From contig NZ_CP034072.1 of the NCBI RefSeq assembly GCF_003855255.1, positions 6,826,997-6,890,996 of the forward strand: a DNA stretch of 64,000 bases, given 5' to 3'. The notes beneath the pieces were generated by a model. It saw nothing but the letters and a program-made list of their open reading frames with translations. It did not search any database and was not told where the DNA came from. Each line of letters opens with the position of its first letter. Position 1 is the stretch's first letter. Shown here one piece after another: positions 10,854 through 21,113 of the stretch. The stretch is from Mycolicibacterium nivoides (GTDB taxonomy: Bacteria > Actinomycetota > Actinomycetes > Mycobacteriales > Mycobacteriaceae). The translations under genes were made by a program, and so were the position numbers.

Positions 10854-11944
10854 CTGTCGAGCTGGCCCACCAGCGTCCGTAGCTGATCGGCCGACGAGCC
10901 CAGGGTGTGCTCGATCGCGGTCAGCCGGGCGGCGTAGTGACCCACGGGGTACTCGGCGGTGACACCGATGCCGCCGTGCAGCTGGATCGATTCCTGCGAG
11001 ATGTGCCGGCCCGACCGTCCGATCTGCAGTTTGGCGCGTGCCGCGATCACCGCGTCGAGCTCACCGTCGGCGATGGACATCGCGGCGTAGGTGCCCATGC
11101 TGCGCGCCAGCTCCAGCGACATGTACATGTCGGCGGCGCGCTGGGTCAGGGTCTGGAACTTGCTCAGCGTGACCCCGAACTGCTTGCGCTGCTTGAGGTA
11201 GTCGGTGGTCAGGCGCAGCGATTCGTCCATCACGCCGACGGCCTCGGCGCACAGCCCCGCCGAGATCCGCACCAGTGCGTTGGTGATCGCGCCGCCGGCA
11301 TCGGCGGCCTCGCCGAGCGGCTCGGCGGGTGTGGCGTCGAGGGTGACCTGGGCGCCTCGCTGGCCGTCGAAGGTGCGGTAGCCCTGACGCGTGACATCGG
11401 CGGCGTCGACCAGGAACAGTCCGGTGCCGGCCTCAGCACTTTGGCCGGGCAGGGCCGCACTGACGATCAGCGTGTCAGCGACGTCGCCGGCCAGCACCGG
11501 ATTCTTGATGCCGCTCAGGGTCCACCCGTCGCCGCTGCGCGTCGCGGTGGTCGTCACGCCGGCCGTTCCGCGCACACCCGGCTCGGCGTGGGCGAACGCC
11601 AGAATCCGTTCGCCGGAAGCGACTTCGTCGAGAAGTGCGCGCTGGGCATCGGTGCCGGCCTCGGCGATGATCGCGCCGGGGCCGATCGCGCCGTGCAGCA
11701 CCGGCTCGGGTGCCAGCCGGCGCCCGAGCTCGTTGAGCACCACCATGATCTCGATCTGGCCACCGGAGTCCTCGTCGAAACCCAGGCCCAGAACGCCGAC
11801 CTCGGCGAGTTGTCCCCAGATCTGGCGGTCGAACCCGGGCTCGGACTCCACCACCTTGTTCCGCTTTTCGGTGTCGTAACCCGACAGCAGGTCACGGGTG
11901 GTGTCGGCCAGCAGGGTCTGTTCGTCAGTCAGCTGAAAGTCCAT
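10832..11944 (-). CDS. Acyl-CoA dehydrogenase family, probably non-catalytic partner subunit
   Basis: FadE-type flavoprotein of 370 aa beginning MDFQLTDEQ, with the usual N-terminal helical, beta and C-terminal helical domains. Where isovaleryl-CoA-type dehydrogenases carry the catalytic Glu (Glu followed by Arg), this protein reads ALVRISAG with Val225-Arg226. The base therefore seems absent. Its neighbour 8 nt upstream retains Glu at the matching place. Paired mycobacterial FadE proteins form alpha2beta2 heterotetramers with one active-site subunit, so I infer this is the partner subunit. The acyl-CoA substrate is unknown. Confidence 0.8.
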   Translation of the reverse strand: MDFQLTDEQTLLADTTRDLLSGYDTEKRNKVVESEPGFDRQIWGQLAEVGVLGLGFDEDSGGQIEIMVVLNELGRRLAPEPVLHGAIGPGAIIAEAGTDAQRALLDEVASGERILAFAHAEPGVRGTAGVTTTATRSGDGWTLSGIKNPVLAGDVADTLIVSAALPGQSAEAGTGLFLVDAADVTRQGYRTFDGQRGAQVTLDATPAEPLGEAADAGGAITNALVRISAGLCAEAVGVMDESLRLTTDYLKQRKQFGVTLSKFQTLTQRAADMYMSLELARSMGTYAAMSIADGELDAVIAARAKLQIGRSGRHISQESIQLHGGIGVTAEYPVGHYAARLTAIEHTLGSSADQLRTLVGQLDSYEIATL

Positions 11945-11952
11945 GGCTCAAC

Positions 11953-13110
<1,158 letters not shown>

Positions 13111-13181
13111 GACCGTCTCCCTGTCGGTGGATCTGTCTGCACACTAAACCACCCGGTTGGTCGGGCGTATCGGGGTTGCTC

Positions 13182-13988
13182 CTAGCGAACCAGCCGGCGC
13201 AACAACAACGAGGCGACGGCCACGCCCAGCACTGCCGACGCGACCAGCACACCGATGTCCAGCACCCAATTGGTCGGTGTTCCGATCAGCAGCCCCCGCA
13301 GCGCGTTGACCTCATAACTGAGCGGGTTGACTGTGGACAGCCAGCGCAGCCAGGTCGGCATGATGTCGACGGGATACAGCGCGTTGGACGCGAAGAACAA
13401 CGGCATGGTGATCGCCTGGCCGATTCCCATCAGCCGGTCCCGCTTGCGCACCAGCCCGGCCAGCGTCATCGACAGGCAGGCGAAGAAGGCCGCGCCCAGT
13501 GCCACCACGGCCATCGCCGCCAGGATGCGCAGCGGATTGACCGTCATCGCGATCCCCATCAGATATGCCAGGAGCGCGACGCCGAGGACCTGCACCACCG
13601 AGCGCACCCCGGCCGCGAACGCCTTGCCCGCCACCAGTGCCGAGGCCGGCGCCGGGGTGACCATCAGCTTGGCCAGGATGCCGGCGTCGCGGTCCCAGAT
13701 GATCTGGATGCCGTAGAAGATCGAGATGAACAGGGCCGACTGGGCGATGATGCCGGGCGCCAGAAAGGCCAGGTAGGGCACGCCGCCGGTGTCGACGAGG
13801 TGCAACCGGCTGAAGGTCTGGCCGAAGATCAGCAGCCACAGCGCAGGCTGCACCATGCGGGTGAACAGCTCGGTGCGGTCGTGGCGCAGCTTCTGTAGTT
13901 CGACGAGGGCGAAGGCCGACATCCGCCGGGCCATCGCGCGGACCCGGGCAATTCCGCGCGGGGCCATGACCAGAACATCAGCTGACAC
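13182..13988 (-). CDS. ABC-2 type exporter permease (DrrB-like)
   Basis: Membrane subunit of 268 aa with six predicted helices and ABC-2 motifs such as FGQTFSRLHLVDTGGVPYLA and the late LSTVNPLSYEVNALRGLLIG. It pairs with the adjacent ATPase to make a daunorubicin-resistance-type exporter. Its 5' end overlaps the ATPase gene by 11 nt, so translation is coupled. It is last in a MarR-ATPase-permease operon. The exported compound is not predictable from sequence. Confidence 0.85.
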   Translation of the reverse strand: MSADVLVMAPRGIARVRAMARRMSAFALVELQKLRHDRTELFTRMVQPALWLLIFGQTFSRLHLVDTGGVPYLAFLAPGIIAQSALFISIFYGIQIIWDRDAGILAKLMVTPAPASALVAGKAFAAGVRSVVQVLGVALLAYLMGIAMTVNPLRILAAMAVVALGAAFFACLSMTLAGLVRKRDRLMGIGQAITMPLFFASNALYPVDIMPTWLRWLSTVNPLSYEVNALRGLLIGTPTNWVLDIGVLVASAVLGVAVASLLLRRLVR

Positions 13989-14805
13989 GGCGGGCCGTCC
14001 TCCGGGTCGCGCGCACCTCGCGCATGGCGCCGGGCTGTTGCCCGTCGTCGGTCAGGTCGGAACCGGCGTAATGGCGGAAGACGTCCTCCAGCGTGGCGTC
14101 CTCGGATGCGGTTGCCTTCAACACCCTGGCCTTCAGCTCGGCGGGAGTTCCCAGCGCCTGCAACCGGCCGTGGTGCATCAGGGCCACCCGATCGCACAGC
14201 GCGTCGGCCTCACCCATGTAGTGCGTGGTGAGCAGAACCGTCATCCCGAACTCGTCCTGCATCCGGCCGACCTGGGTCCAGACGCTGTCGCGGGCGATGG
14301 GATCCAGCCCGACCGTGGGCTCGTCGAGGATCAGCAGCAGCGGACGGTTGACCAGTGCCTGGGCCAGCTCGAGGCGTCGGACCATGCCGCCGGAGTAGGT
14401 GCCGGCCGCGGCGTCGGCGACATCGAGCAGTTGCATCGATTCCAGCGCCTGGTCCACCCGCTCTCTGCGTTCGGCGCGGGGCACGTCGTACAGGCGCGCG
14501 AACAACTCGACGTTCTGTCGGCCGGTCAGTGCTGCCTCGATCGAGAGTTGTTGCGGCACATAGCCGATGTTGTGCCGGATATCCATGGTGTGCCGGTCGG
14601 TGTCGAGGCCGAAGATCCGCACCTCGCCCTGCTGCACCGGAGTCAGGGTGGTCAGCACCCGCACGGCGGTGGTCTTGCCGGCCCCGTTCGGGCCGAGCAG
14701 GCCCAGGGTCTCACCGCGATGGACCTGAAGGGTCAGATCGTCGACGGCGGTGAACGTCCCGTAGCGGTGGGTCAGGTGCCTGCAGTCGATGGCCGGGGTG
14801 GTCAC
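13978..14805 (-). CDS. ABC exporter ATPase (DrrA-like)
   Basis: Nucleotide-binding protein of 275 aa: Walker A GPNGAGKT, signature YSGGMVRRLE, Walker B LLILDEPTVGLD and switch His TTHYMGEADALCD. The C-terminal tail (LEDVFRHYAG) is typical of DrrA-type ATPases. The start overlaps the MarR stop by 4 nt and the end overlaps the permease by 11 nt. Expression is therefore expected to follow the MarR repressor, and the pair is likely an inducible efflux pump. Confidence 0.87.
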   Translation of the reverse strand: MTTPAIDCRHLTHRYGTFTAVDDLTLQVHRGETLGLLGPNGAGKTTAVRVLTTLTPVQQGEVRIFGLDTDRHTMDIRHNIGYVPQQLSIEAALTGRQNVELFARLYDVPRAERRERVDQALESMQLLDVADAAAGTYSGGMVRRLELAQALVNRPLLLILDEPTVGLDPIARDSVWTQVGRMQDEFGMTVLLTTHYMGEADALCDRVALMHHGRLQALGTPAELKARVLKATASEDATLEDVFRHYAGSDLTDDGQQPGAMREVRATRRTARRVS

Positions 14806-15263
14806 TCTTCCCCCTTTTCGCCGTCATGCAGTAGCCGGGTGAGTTCGGTCATTACGTCCAATCCGTTTGCCAGGTCCGTGATCTGGCTGTCGTCGAGCCG
14901 GGTCAGCGCGGCCGCCAGTGCTGCCCGGCGGGCGGCCCGGGACTCGTCGGCGATCGCCTGTGCGGGCGGGGTGAGTCGCAGGCGGACCACCCGGCGATCC
15001 GCGTCGTCGGTGGTTCTGGTCAGCAGTCCGTCGGCGACCAGCCGTGACACCAGCGTGGACGCGGTGTTGGGTACCAGGCTGAGCTCGGCGGCCGATTCCC
15101 GCACCGAGATGTCCGGTCTGCGCCCGACCAGGCGTAACAGTTCGCCCTGGGACTGGGTCAATCCGGTGGCGTCGAAACCGCCCCCGGTGGACCGGCGCAG
15201 CTGTCTGCGGAACCGGCCGACGACCGAGAACAGCTCGCTGACGAGATCACGCTGTTCCTGCAT
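14802..15263 (-). CDS. MarR-family regulator of the ABC exporter
   Basis: Winged-helix repressor of 153 aa. The recognition region (DISVRESAAELSLVPNTAST) and wing (TRTTDDADRRVVRLRLTP) match the MarR family. I chose the ATG at 15263 (MQEQRDLVSEL). A longer reading to 15362 would run through a perfect palindrome at 15274-15294, which is better explained as its operator. The gene leads an overlapping operon with the exporter ATPase and permease, so autoregulation with relief by an effluxed ligand is the likely logic. Confidence 0.85.
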   Translation of the reverse strand: MQEQRDLVSELFSVVGRFRRQLRRSTGGGFDATGLTQSQGELLRLVGRRPDISVRESAAELSLVPNTASTLVSRLVADGLLTRTTDDADRRVVRLRLTPPAQAIADESRAARRAALAAALTRLDDSQITDLANGLDVMTELTRLLHDGEKGEE

Positions 15264-15273
15264 GTATCCCACG

Positions 15274-15294
15274 ATACCTCTGTAGCAGAGGTAT
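15274..15294. promoter_or_regulatory. Perfect palindrome, probable MarR operator
   Basis: Arms ATACCTCTG and CAGAGGTAT (9 bp, no mismatch) flank a 3-nt centre, 10 nt upstream of the marR ATG. Position, symmetry and length fit a dimeric MarR protein repressing its own operon. I did not see a second copy in the window. Confidence 0.75.
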
Positions 15295-15562
15295 TTGAAG
15301 CGAGAGACTGCCCGGTGAACATCGGATGAACCGATCGGGCTGAGAATTGGGTGTCGCGGCAAAGCCGCTCAGAGGCCGCAGCCGTGGCCGCAGGGTAGTT
15401 GCCGCCGCTCTTCGGCTCGTACCCCCCAGCCCGCCCGGCCGGTGACATCGAACAAGCGCTCAATGTCTACTTAGGCGGCCACGGCTGCTACATGCTCAAG
15501 GTACCAGATTTCCTGGTTAGGACAGGGACATCCGTCCGATGAGCAACTCTTTGAATTGACGT
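15295..15562. other. Intergenic region between glgX end and marR promoter
   Basis: No convincing gene. The stretch must hold the marR-exporter promoter and the 3' untranslated region of glgX. It contains minor inverted repeats, for example ACCAG-N5-CTGGT near 15502-15516 and ATTGA-CGT-TCAAT near 15556-15568, but no clear rho-independent terminator. Confidence 0.4.
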
Positions 15563-17713
15563 TCAATCTGATTCTGACTGCAGTACGAGGACGGCTCGGG
15601 CATCCACTTTCACCGCGTTCCCGGCGGTGGCCGCATCGCGTGTGGAGTTTGCCGAAGTGCTGATCGCCGGAATCCAGCGGGCGGCGAATTGTGCCGGGGG
15701 TAAAACGAACTCGATCGGTTCGTAGTGCGCGTTGAAGCACAGCAGGAACGAGTCGTCCACCACGCGTTGTCCCCGGACATCCGGGTCGGCGATGCCCTGT
15801 CCGTTCAGGTACATCGCCACCGACTTGGCGTACCCGGTCTCCCAGTCCTCAGCGGTCATGTCGGAGCCGTCGGGTGCGAACCAGGCGATGTCGGGCAATC
15901 CGGCGCTGCCGGCCTCGCGTACCGGACGGCCGTCGAAGAACCTGCGGCGCCGGAACACCGGGTGTGCCGCGCGCAGCGCCGACACCGAGCGGGTGAACTC
16001 GATGAGATCGGAATCGGCAGTGGCCCAGTCGATCCAGGAGATGTCGTTGTCCTGGCAGTAGACGTTGTTGTTCCCGCGCTGGGTACGCCCCAGCTCATCG
16101 CCGTGCGAAAGCATCGGAACGCCTTGCGAAAGAAGCAGAGTGGCAAGGAAGTTGCGCTGCTGGCGGGCGCGCAGTGCAGTGACGGCCGGATCGTCCGACG
16201 GACCTTCGGCGCCACAGTTCCACGACTTGTTGTTGCCCTCCCCGTCGCGGTTGTCCTCGCCGTTGGCCTGATTGTGTTTCTCGTTGTAGGACACCAGGTC
16301 ACGCAGGGTGAATCCGTCATGCGCGGTGACGAAGTTGATGGAGGCGAACGGGCGCCGGCCGGTCTGCTCATACAGATCGGCCGAACCGGTCAGACGGTAG
16401 GCGAACTCGTCGAGCGTGGCCGGTTCGCCGCGCCAGTAGTCGCGCACGGTGTCGCGGAACTTGCCGTTCCACTCGGTCCACTGCGGCGGGAAGTTGCCCA
16501 CCTGGTAGCCGCCGGGGCCGACGTCCCACGGCTCGGCGATCAACTTCACCTGGCTGACGATCGGATCCTGTTGCACCAGTTCGAAAAACGCGCTCAGCCG
16601 GTCCACGTCGTAGAACTCGCGGGCCAGCGTGGCGGCCAGGTCGAAGCGGAACCCGTCGACGTGCATCTCGGTGACCCAGTACCGCAACGAGTCCATGATC
16701 AGTTGCAGTGAATGGGGATGGCCGACGTTGAGACTGTTGCCGGTGCCGGTGTAGTCCATGTAGTACTGCTTGTCGTCGTCGACCAACCGGTAGTAGGCCG
16801 CGTTGTCGATACCGCGCATCGACAGCGTCGGCCCGAGGTGGTTGCCCTCGGCCGTGTGGTTGTAGACGACGTCGAGGATCACCTCGATGTCGTTGGCGTG
16901 CAGTTCGCGCACCATGGCCTTGAATTCCTGGACGTGACCGCCGGGGGTGCCTGCCGAACTGTAGCGGGGGTCGGGTGCGAGGAACCCGATCGTGTTGTAG
17001 CCCCAGTAGTTCGACAAGCCCTTCTCGACGAGCGTGGAGTCGTCGACGAAATGGTGCACCGGCATCAGCTCGATGGCGTTGACCCTCAACGCTTTCAGAT
17101 GCTCGATGATCACCGGGTGGGCGACGGCGGCATAGGTTCCGCGCAACTGTTCGGGGATGTCCGGGTGGGTCTGGGTGAGCCCCTTGACGTGAGCCTCGTA
17201 GATGACGGTGTCGGCGTACTCGTGACTGGGCGGGTGGTCGACGCCCCAGTCGAAATACGGGTTGATCACTACTGCTTTCGGCATGCTGGCCGCCGAATCG
17301 TCGTCGTTGCGGCTGCCCGGGTCGTCGAAGTTGTACGAGAACAGCGGCTGACCCCACTCGAAGGCGCCTTCGATGGCCTTGGCGTACGGGTCCAGCACGA
17401 GCTTGTTCGGATTGCAGCGCTGACCGGACGCCGGGTCGTACGGGCCGTGCACCCGGTAGCCGTAGCGCTGGCCGGGTTCGATCCCGGGAACGAAACCGTG
17501 CCAGACGAATCCATCCACCTCGGGAAGCGTCACCCTGGTCTCGCGCAGCGTCCCGGATTCGTCGGGATCGAACAGGCACAACTCGACCCGGTCGGCGACC
17601 TCACTGAACAACGCGAAGTTGGTGCCCGAACCGTCGTAGGTGGCACCGAGTGGGTAGGCCTTGCCCCGCCACGTTTCCAGCCCGCTTTGGTCAGCTTGAT
17701 CCGTGGAAGTCAC
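15563..17713 (-). CDS. glgX: Glycogen debranching enzyme GlgX/TreX
   Basis: GH13 isoamylase-type enzyme hydrolysing alpha-1,6 branches of glycogen-like glucans. It is 716 aa from the GTG at 17713 (V-T-S-T-D-Q); a longer reading would overlap the divergent hydratase gene. An N-terminal CBM48-like part comes first, then GH13 motifs: DVVYNHTAEG, VDGFRFDLAATL with the nucleophile, KLIAEPWDVGPGGYQVG with the acid/base Glu, and FVTAHDGFTLRD. TATGGT lies 6 nt before the GTG (17720-17725), so a leaderless start is plausible. It sits near treS-mak and fits a local alpha-glucan/trehalose theme. Confidence 0.92.
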   Translation of the reverse strand: MTSTDQADQSGLETWRGKAYPLGATYDGSGTNFALFSEVADRVELCLFDPDESGTLRETRVTLPEVDGFVWHGFVPGIEPGQRYGYRVHGPYDPASGQRCNPNKLVLDPYAKAIEGAFEWGQPLFSYNFDDPGSRNDDDSAASMPKAVVINPYFDWGVDHPPSHEYADTVIYEAHVKGLTQTHPDIPEQLRGTYAAVAHPVIIEHLKALRVNAIELMPVHHFVDDSTLVEKGLSNYWGYNTIGFLAPDPRYSSAGTPGGHVQEFKAMVRELHANDIEVILDVVYNHTAEGNHLGPTLSMRGIDNAAYYRLVDDDKQYYMDYTGTGNSLNVGHPHSLQLIMDSLRYWVTEMHVDGFRFDLAATLAREFYDVDRLSAFFELVQQDPIVSQVKLIAEPWDVGPGGYQVGNFPPQWTEWNGKFRDTVRDYWRGEPATLDEFAYRLTGSADLYEQTGRRPFASINFVTAHDGFTLRDLVSYNEKHNQANGEDNRDGEGNNKSWNCGAEGPSDDPAVTALRARQQRNFLATLLLSQGVPMLSHGDELGRTQRGNNNVYCQDNDISWIDWATADSDLIEFTRSVSALRAAHPVFRRRRFFDGRPVREAGSAGLPDIAWFAPDGSDMTAEDWETGYAKSVAMYLNGQGIADPDVRGQRVVDDSFLLCFNAHYEPIEFVLPPAQFAARWIPAISTSANSTRDAATAGNAVKVDARAVLVLQSESD

Positions 17714-17807
17714 AAATCGACCATACGGCGCTCGGGCGACTGCGGCCGGTCGAACGGACGGCGGTACGTTACGCACACCGGGTTCACGCACTGGATGGGA
17801 GTCAGCC

Positions 17808-18623
17808 GTGACCACACGTTCTGAGCTGCCGGAGTACAAGACCCTGCGGATCACAGTCGACGAGTCCGTGGCGATCATCACGTTGGACCGCCCGCAGCAA
17901 CGCAATGCCTTCGGTGGCGGGATGCGCGAGGAACTGGCCGACGCCTACCTGCGTTGCGACGGCGACGACGCCATCCGGGTGATCGTGCTGACCGGCGCCC
18001 CGCCCGCGTTCTGCGCGGGCGCGGACCTCGGTGCCGGGGAGCAGACCTTCACCGAGCCGGGTCAGGAATTCAGCGCCGCGGGCCTGGCCGTGCCGGCCTG
18101 GACTCTCGGCAAGCCGGTGATCGCCGCGGTAAACGGACATGCCATCGGCATCGGCCTGACTCTCGCATTGCAGTGCGACATCCGGTTTTTCGCCGCGGAT
18201 GCGCGTTATGGCGTGGTGCAGGCCCGTCGCGGTATGGTCGGCGACGCGTACTCGCACTGGATCCTGCCTCGGCTGGTGGGGCTTGCCAACGCCGCGGAGA
18301 TCTTGCTGACCGGAGCCACTTTCGACGGGCACCGCGCCGTCGAACTCGGCCTCGGCAGCCGGGTACTGCCGGCCGATCAGGTGCTGCCCGCCGCAGTGGA
18401 ACTCGCACACGACATCGCGGTCAACACCGCACCTATGTCGGTCGCCGCCAGCAAGCGGCTGCTGTGGGACTCGTATGACCTCGACCGTGCCGGCGTCGGT
18501 GCCCGGGAGACAGAGATCCACCTGCGCTTGATGGAGCACGACGACGCGCGCGAAGGGGTGCGTGCCTACGTCGATCGTCGGGACCCGCGCTGGACAGGGC
18601 GGCCCGTGGACCCGACTAGCTGA
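17808..18623 (+). CDS. Enoyl-CoA hydratase/isomerase family protein
   Basis: Crotonase-fold protein of 271 aa. The start is the GTG at 17808, with GGGAG about 7 nt upstream. The CoA-binding/oxyanion region PPAFCAGADLG and the second motif VNGHAIGIGLTLALQCDIRF are clear. At the usual catalytic Glu positions the sequence reads YGVVQARRGMVGDAYSHW, so it may be a non-classical hydratase or an isomerase. It is divergent from glgX and converges on pncA with an 8-bp overlap. Confidence 0.82.
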   Translation: MTTRSELPEYKTLRITVDESVAIITLDRPQQRNAFGGGMREELADAYLRCDGDDAIRVIVLTGAPPAFCAGADLGAGEQTFTEPGQEFSAAGLAVPAWTLGKPVIAAVNGHAIGIGLTLALQCDIRFFAADARYGVVQARRGMVGDAYSHWILPRLVGLANAAEILLTGATFDGHRAVELGLGSRVLPADQVLPAAVELAHDIAVNTAPMSVAASKRLLWDSYDLDRAGVGARETEIHLRLMEHDDAREGVRAYVDRRDPRWTGRPVDPTS

Positions 18624-19185
18624 TTTCCACTCCGGCGCTGCGAAGTTCATCGATTGCCGTCCTGGAGGTCTCGGGCGCGACACCGGCGGTCAGGCCGGTC
18701 AGCACCCGTGTGCGCAGTCCGGCCCTGACCGCGTCGGCCGCGGTGGCCGCCACGCAGTAGTCGGTGGCGATGCCCACCACGTCCACCGCCTCGACGCCCC
18801 GCCGGCCAAGCCAGTCCGCCAGCGTCGTCCCCGAGTCGTCGACGCCCTCGAATCCGCTGTAGGCCGCCGAATGGTGGCCCTTCTCGAACACCGCCTCGAC
18901 CGCGGCCGGATCGAACTCGGGATGAAAAGCGGCACCAGGAGTATCGGCCACGCAGTGCCGCGGCCATGAGGTCTTGTAGTCGGGGGTGTCGGAGAAATGC
19001 TCACCGGGGTCGATGTGAAAATCCTTGGTGGCCACGACATGGTCGTAGCCGTGGTCGGTGGCCAGGAGTGCGGTGATGTCCCGCGCCACCGCAGCGCCGC
19101 CGGCGACCGCCAGCGAGCCGCCTTCGCAGAAATCGTTCTGCACATCGACGACGATGAGTGCCCGAGTCTGCTTGGACCTCCGCAT
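18616..19185 (-). CDS. pncA: Nicotinamidase / pyrazinamidase
   Basis: Hydrolyses nicotinamide to nicotinate in NAD salvage, and activates pyrazinamide in mycobacteria. It is 189 aa, close to the usual 186. The catalytic triad is visible: Asp14 in VDVQNDF, Lys in FEKGHHSAAYSGF and Cys in GIATDYCVAA. The metal site lies in KDFHIDPGEHFSDTPDY plus a following His. It overlaps the 3' end of the convergent hydratase gene. The membrane operon ends 11 nt upstream on the same strand. Confidence 0.93.
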   Translation of the reverse strand: MRRSKQTRALIVVDVQNDFCEGGSLAVAGGAAVARDITALLATDHGYDHVVATKDFHIDPGEHFSDTPDYKTSWPRHCVADTPGAAFHPEFDPAAVEAVFEKGHHSAAYSGFEGVDDSGTTLADWLGRRGVEAVDVVGIATDYCVAATAADAVRAGLRTRVLTGLTAGVAPETSRTAIDELRSAGVEIS

Positions 19186-19195
19186 GATCCCGACG

Positions 19196-20482
19196 CTACC
19201 CGCCGAACAGCAGGTACAGCCCGGTAAAGGTGTAGCCGACCATCACCAGCATCGTCGCGAGCTGGCCGGTGAGCTGGTGTTGCTTCGGCAGCAGGCGCAG
19301 TGCCCGGTCGTGTGCCGCGATCACGCCGGCGACGTGACCGGCCAGCACGAATCCGACCTTCAGGCTGGCCAGAAGCGTTGGGTGAACGGACAAGAAGTAG
19401 CTGACCTGCACATCGTGGAGCCCGAACAGCAGGATCACCGTCTGCTGGCCCCGCTCCACCAGGTAGGACAGGTAGTGGGCGAACACGTAGCCGATGACGA
19501 TGGGGATCAGGGAATGCGCCATCAGCCCCGGCAATTCGCGGCGCAGCCGGCGATCGACCCCGCCGGTGGTGCGGGTGGCGGCCCAGAACGTGACCGCCAC
19601 CGTGGTGGCGAACACCAGTAGACCCGTGGTGCGGATCAGGCTGGAGGCCAGCGGGGATCCGGCGTGCGCGTCGACGAAGTTGCGCCACTGGGGCATGGCC
19701 GAGAAGCTGTCGAACGCCGTGGATCCCAACAGGACTGCCAGCACGGCGACGAGCCCCGGTCGCACGGGCATCGAGGGCAGGTGATCGAAAGGGTTGCCGA
19801 GCACGATCTGACCGTCGTGGCGGCGCAACGGCGACACCCGCGAAGCAACCGTGCTGTACACCTCGAACGGGTCGGCGCTCTCCAGCCAGCGCTGCCCGCA
19901 GCACAGTGCACCGGCCAGCGTCACCGCAAGATAGATCAACAGCCAGGTGCGAATGGCCGCAACCGATCCCGGGTCCGGGCCGGCCAGCTCCAGCCACACG
20001 AAGGCGAACAGCCCCGCGGCAGCCGGCCAGTAGCCGAGCCGTTCCGGGTAGCGCCGGCGGTCAGGACCGGGCAGGAACTGGTACAGCGCGCGGACGGGAG
20101 AGATCAGCCGCCAGACCGGGCCGAACAACACCGAGGCCGCGACCAGTCCCACCCACAGCAGGACATAGAAGACACCCGGCAGCGGATTGGCGCCCGCCGG
20201 CCGGGTGACTGCGGTGTACGCCACCCACCCGGTGAGGGCGAGTGAGAGCAGGCCCACCACCCAGCGCGTCACGGCGGAGTCCACGGTCGTCGTCACCCAG
20301 GACGGCAGTGGCAGGCCCGGCTTCTCCGGATCGAACCTCGGCCGTCGCCAGGCCAGTGCCACCACCGCAAAGGTGAACGTCAGCGTCCATGCCGCGCCGA
20401 TCAGCGCGTAGGTGTAGGGGATCGGGAGATCGGTCGAACCGCCCAGACCATGGGCCAGGACCGCGGTCGACCGGGGCGTCAC
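19196..20482 (-). CDS. Polytopic membrane protein of uncharacterised four-gene operon
   Basis: A 428-aa protein with about ten predicted helices, spread from residue 22 to the C-terminus (LATMLVMVGYTFTGLYLLF). A soluble segment at about residues 205-250 contains ADPFEVYSTVASRVSPLRR and LGNPFDHLPSMPVRPG. A helix near residue 310 (SLIPIVIGYVFAHYLSYLV) and one near 385 (LAGHVAGVIAAHD) carry His residues that could bind a metal or haem. It is last in a four-gene chain; its start overlaps the upstream lipoprotein stop by 4 nt. No function is recognised. Confidence 0.75.
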   Translation of the reverse strand: MTPRSTAVLAHGLGGSTDLPIPYTYALIGAAWTLTFTFAVVALAWRRPRFDPEKPGLPLPSWVTTTVDSAVTRWVVGLLSLALTGWVAYTAVTRPAGANPLPGVFYVLLWVGLVAASVLFGPVWRLISPVRALYQFLPGPDRRRYPERLGYWPAAAGLFAFVWLELAGPDPGSVAAIRTWLLIYLAVTLAGALCCGQRWLESADPFEVYSTVASRVSPLRRHDGQIVLGNPFDHLPSMPVRPGLVAVLAVLLGSTAFDSFSAMPQWRNFVDAHAGSPLASSLIRTTGLLVFATTVAVTFWAATRTTGGVDRRLRRELPGLMAHSLIPIVIGYVFAHYLSYLVERGQQTVILLFGLHDVQVSYFLSVHPTLLASLKVGFVLAGHVAGVIAAHDRALRLLPKQHQLTGQLATMLVMVGYTFTGLYLLFGG

Positions 20483-20919
20483 TGCTGCACTTGCACGCTG
20501 GCGATCGTGCGGTTCAGCTGATGCAGCTCGATGTCGACGGTGCCGGGCACGTCGACGGTGAACTGGAACTGCTGACCGTTACGCGGCTCGATCTTGAAGC
20601 TGTGCTCGGGATTGGAGTGCACGTGCAGCTCGTCGGCGGCGTCGCTGTTTACGCGCACCACGATCGGCTCGCCGACCTTGCCCTTCAGCGGCTGGTTGGT
20701 CGGGGTGACCTCGCCGCCCTTGATGGTGACGTCGATCAGCAGCCTGGTCGGCGCCTGCTGCTGGTTGGTCATGTCCGACGGATTGACCGTGGTGGCCGAA
20801 GGAGTGGCGGAACCGGCTGAGCCGTCGGTCTTCTGAGTCTCGCCGGAGCCGCCACAACCGGCCGTCACCAGGGCGAGAACGGACGCCAGGACGATGACAC
20901 TGCATTTGAGGTTGATCAC
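20479..20919 (-). CDS. Lipoprotein with cupredoxin-like domain
   Basis: A 146-aa exported lipoprotein with signal, lipobox LVTAGC (Cys about residue 22), a Ser/Thr/Gln-rich linker and a compact beta domain from about residue 58 to the end. The domain has the sandwich pattern of cupredoxin-like proteins: VGEPIVVRVNSDAADELHVH, HSFKIEPRNGQQFQFTVDVP, TVDIELHQLNRTIASVQVQ. Candidate ligands are HVH and two further His, but a full type-1 copper Cys-His-Met set is absent. It overlaps both neighbours by 4 nt. It probably works outside the membrane with the two polytopic proteins. Confidence 0.72.
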   Translation of the reverse strand: MINLKCSVIVLASVLALVTAGCGGSGETQKTDGSAGSATPSATTVNPSDMTNQQQAPTRLLIDVTIKGGEVTPTNQPLKGKVGEPIVVRVNSDAADELHVHSNPEHSFKIEPRNGQQFQFTVDVPGTVDIELHQLNRTIASVQVQQ

Positions 20920-21113
20920 GGTGAACCATCTTCGCCTGAGAGGTCGACACCTTCATCTTGAGTATTGTCATCCGGCTCGCGGCTGTCGTCATTACGCGGC
21001 TCGCCGCGGCGGTCCCGCATGGCGATGTACACCACGACACCCACCACGACGAGGGCCGGAGCGAAGGCGGGCAACGCCAGCAGCAACGTGTGGTCGGCCT
21101 GGTACTGGATCAT
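20916..21113 (-). CDS. Small single-pass membrane protein of the four-gene operon
   Basis: A 65-aa protein with one helix at about residues 9-32 (LLLALPAFAPALVVVGVVVYI), then a basic stop-transfer segment (MRDRRGEPR) and an acidic tail. Its ATG overlaps the upstream stop by 4 nt and its stop overlaps the lipoprotein start by 4 nt. This tight coupling argues that it is a real subunit or assembly factor. No family is recognised. Confidence 0.65.
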   Translation of the reverse strand: MIQYQADHTLLLALPAFAPALVVVGVVVYIAMRDRRGEPRNDDSREPDDNTQDEGVDLSGEDGSP

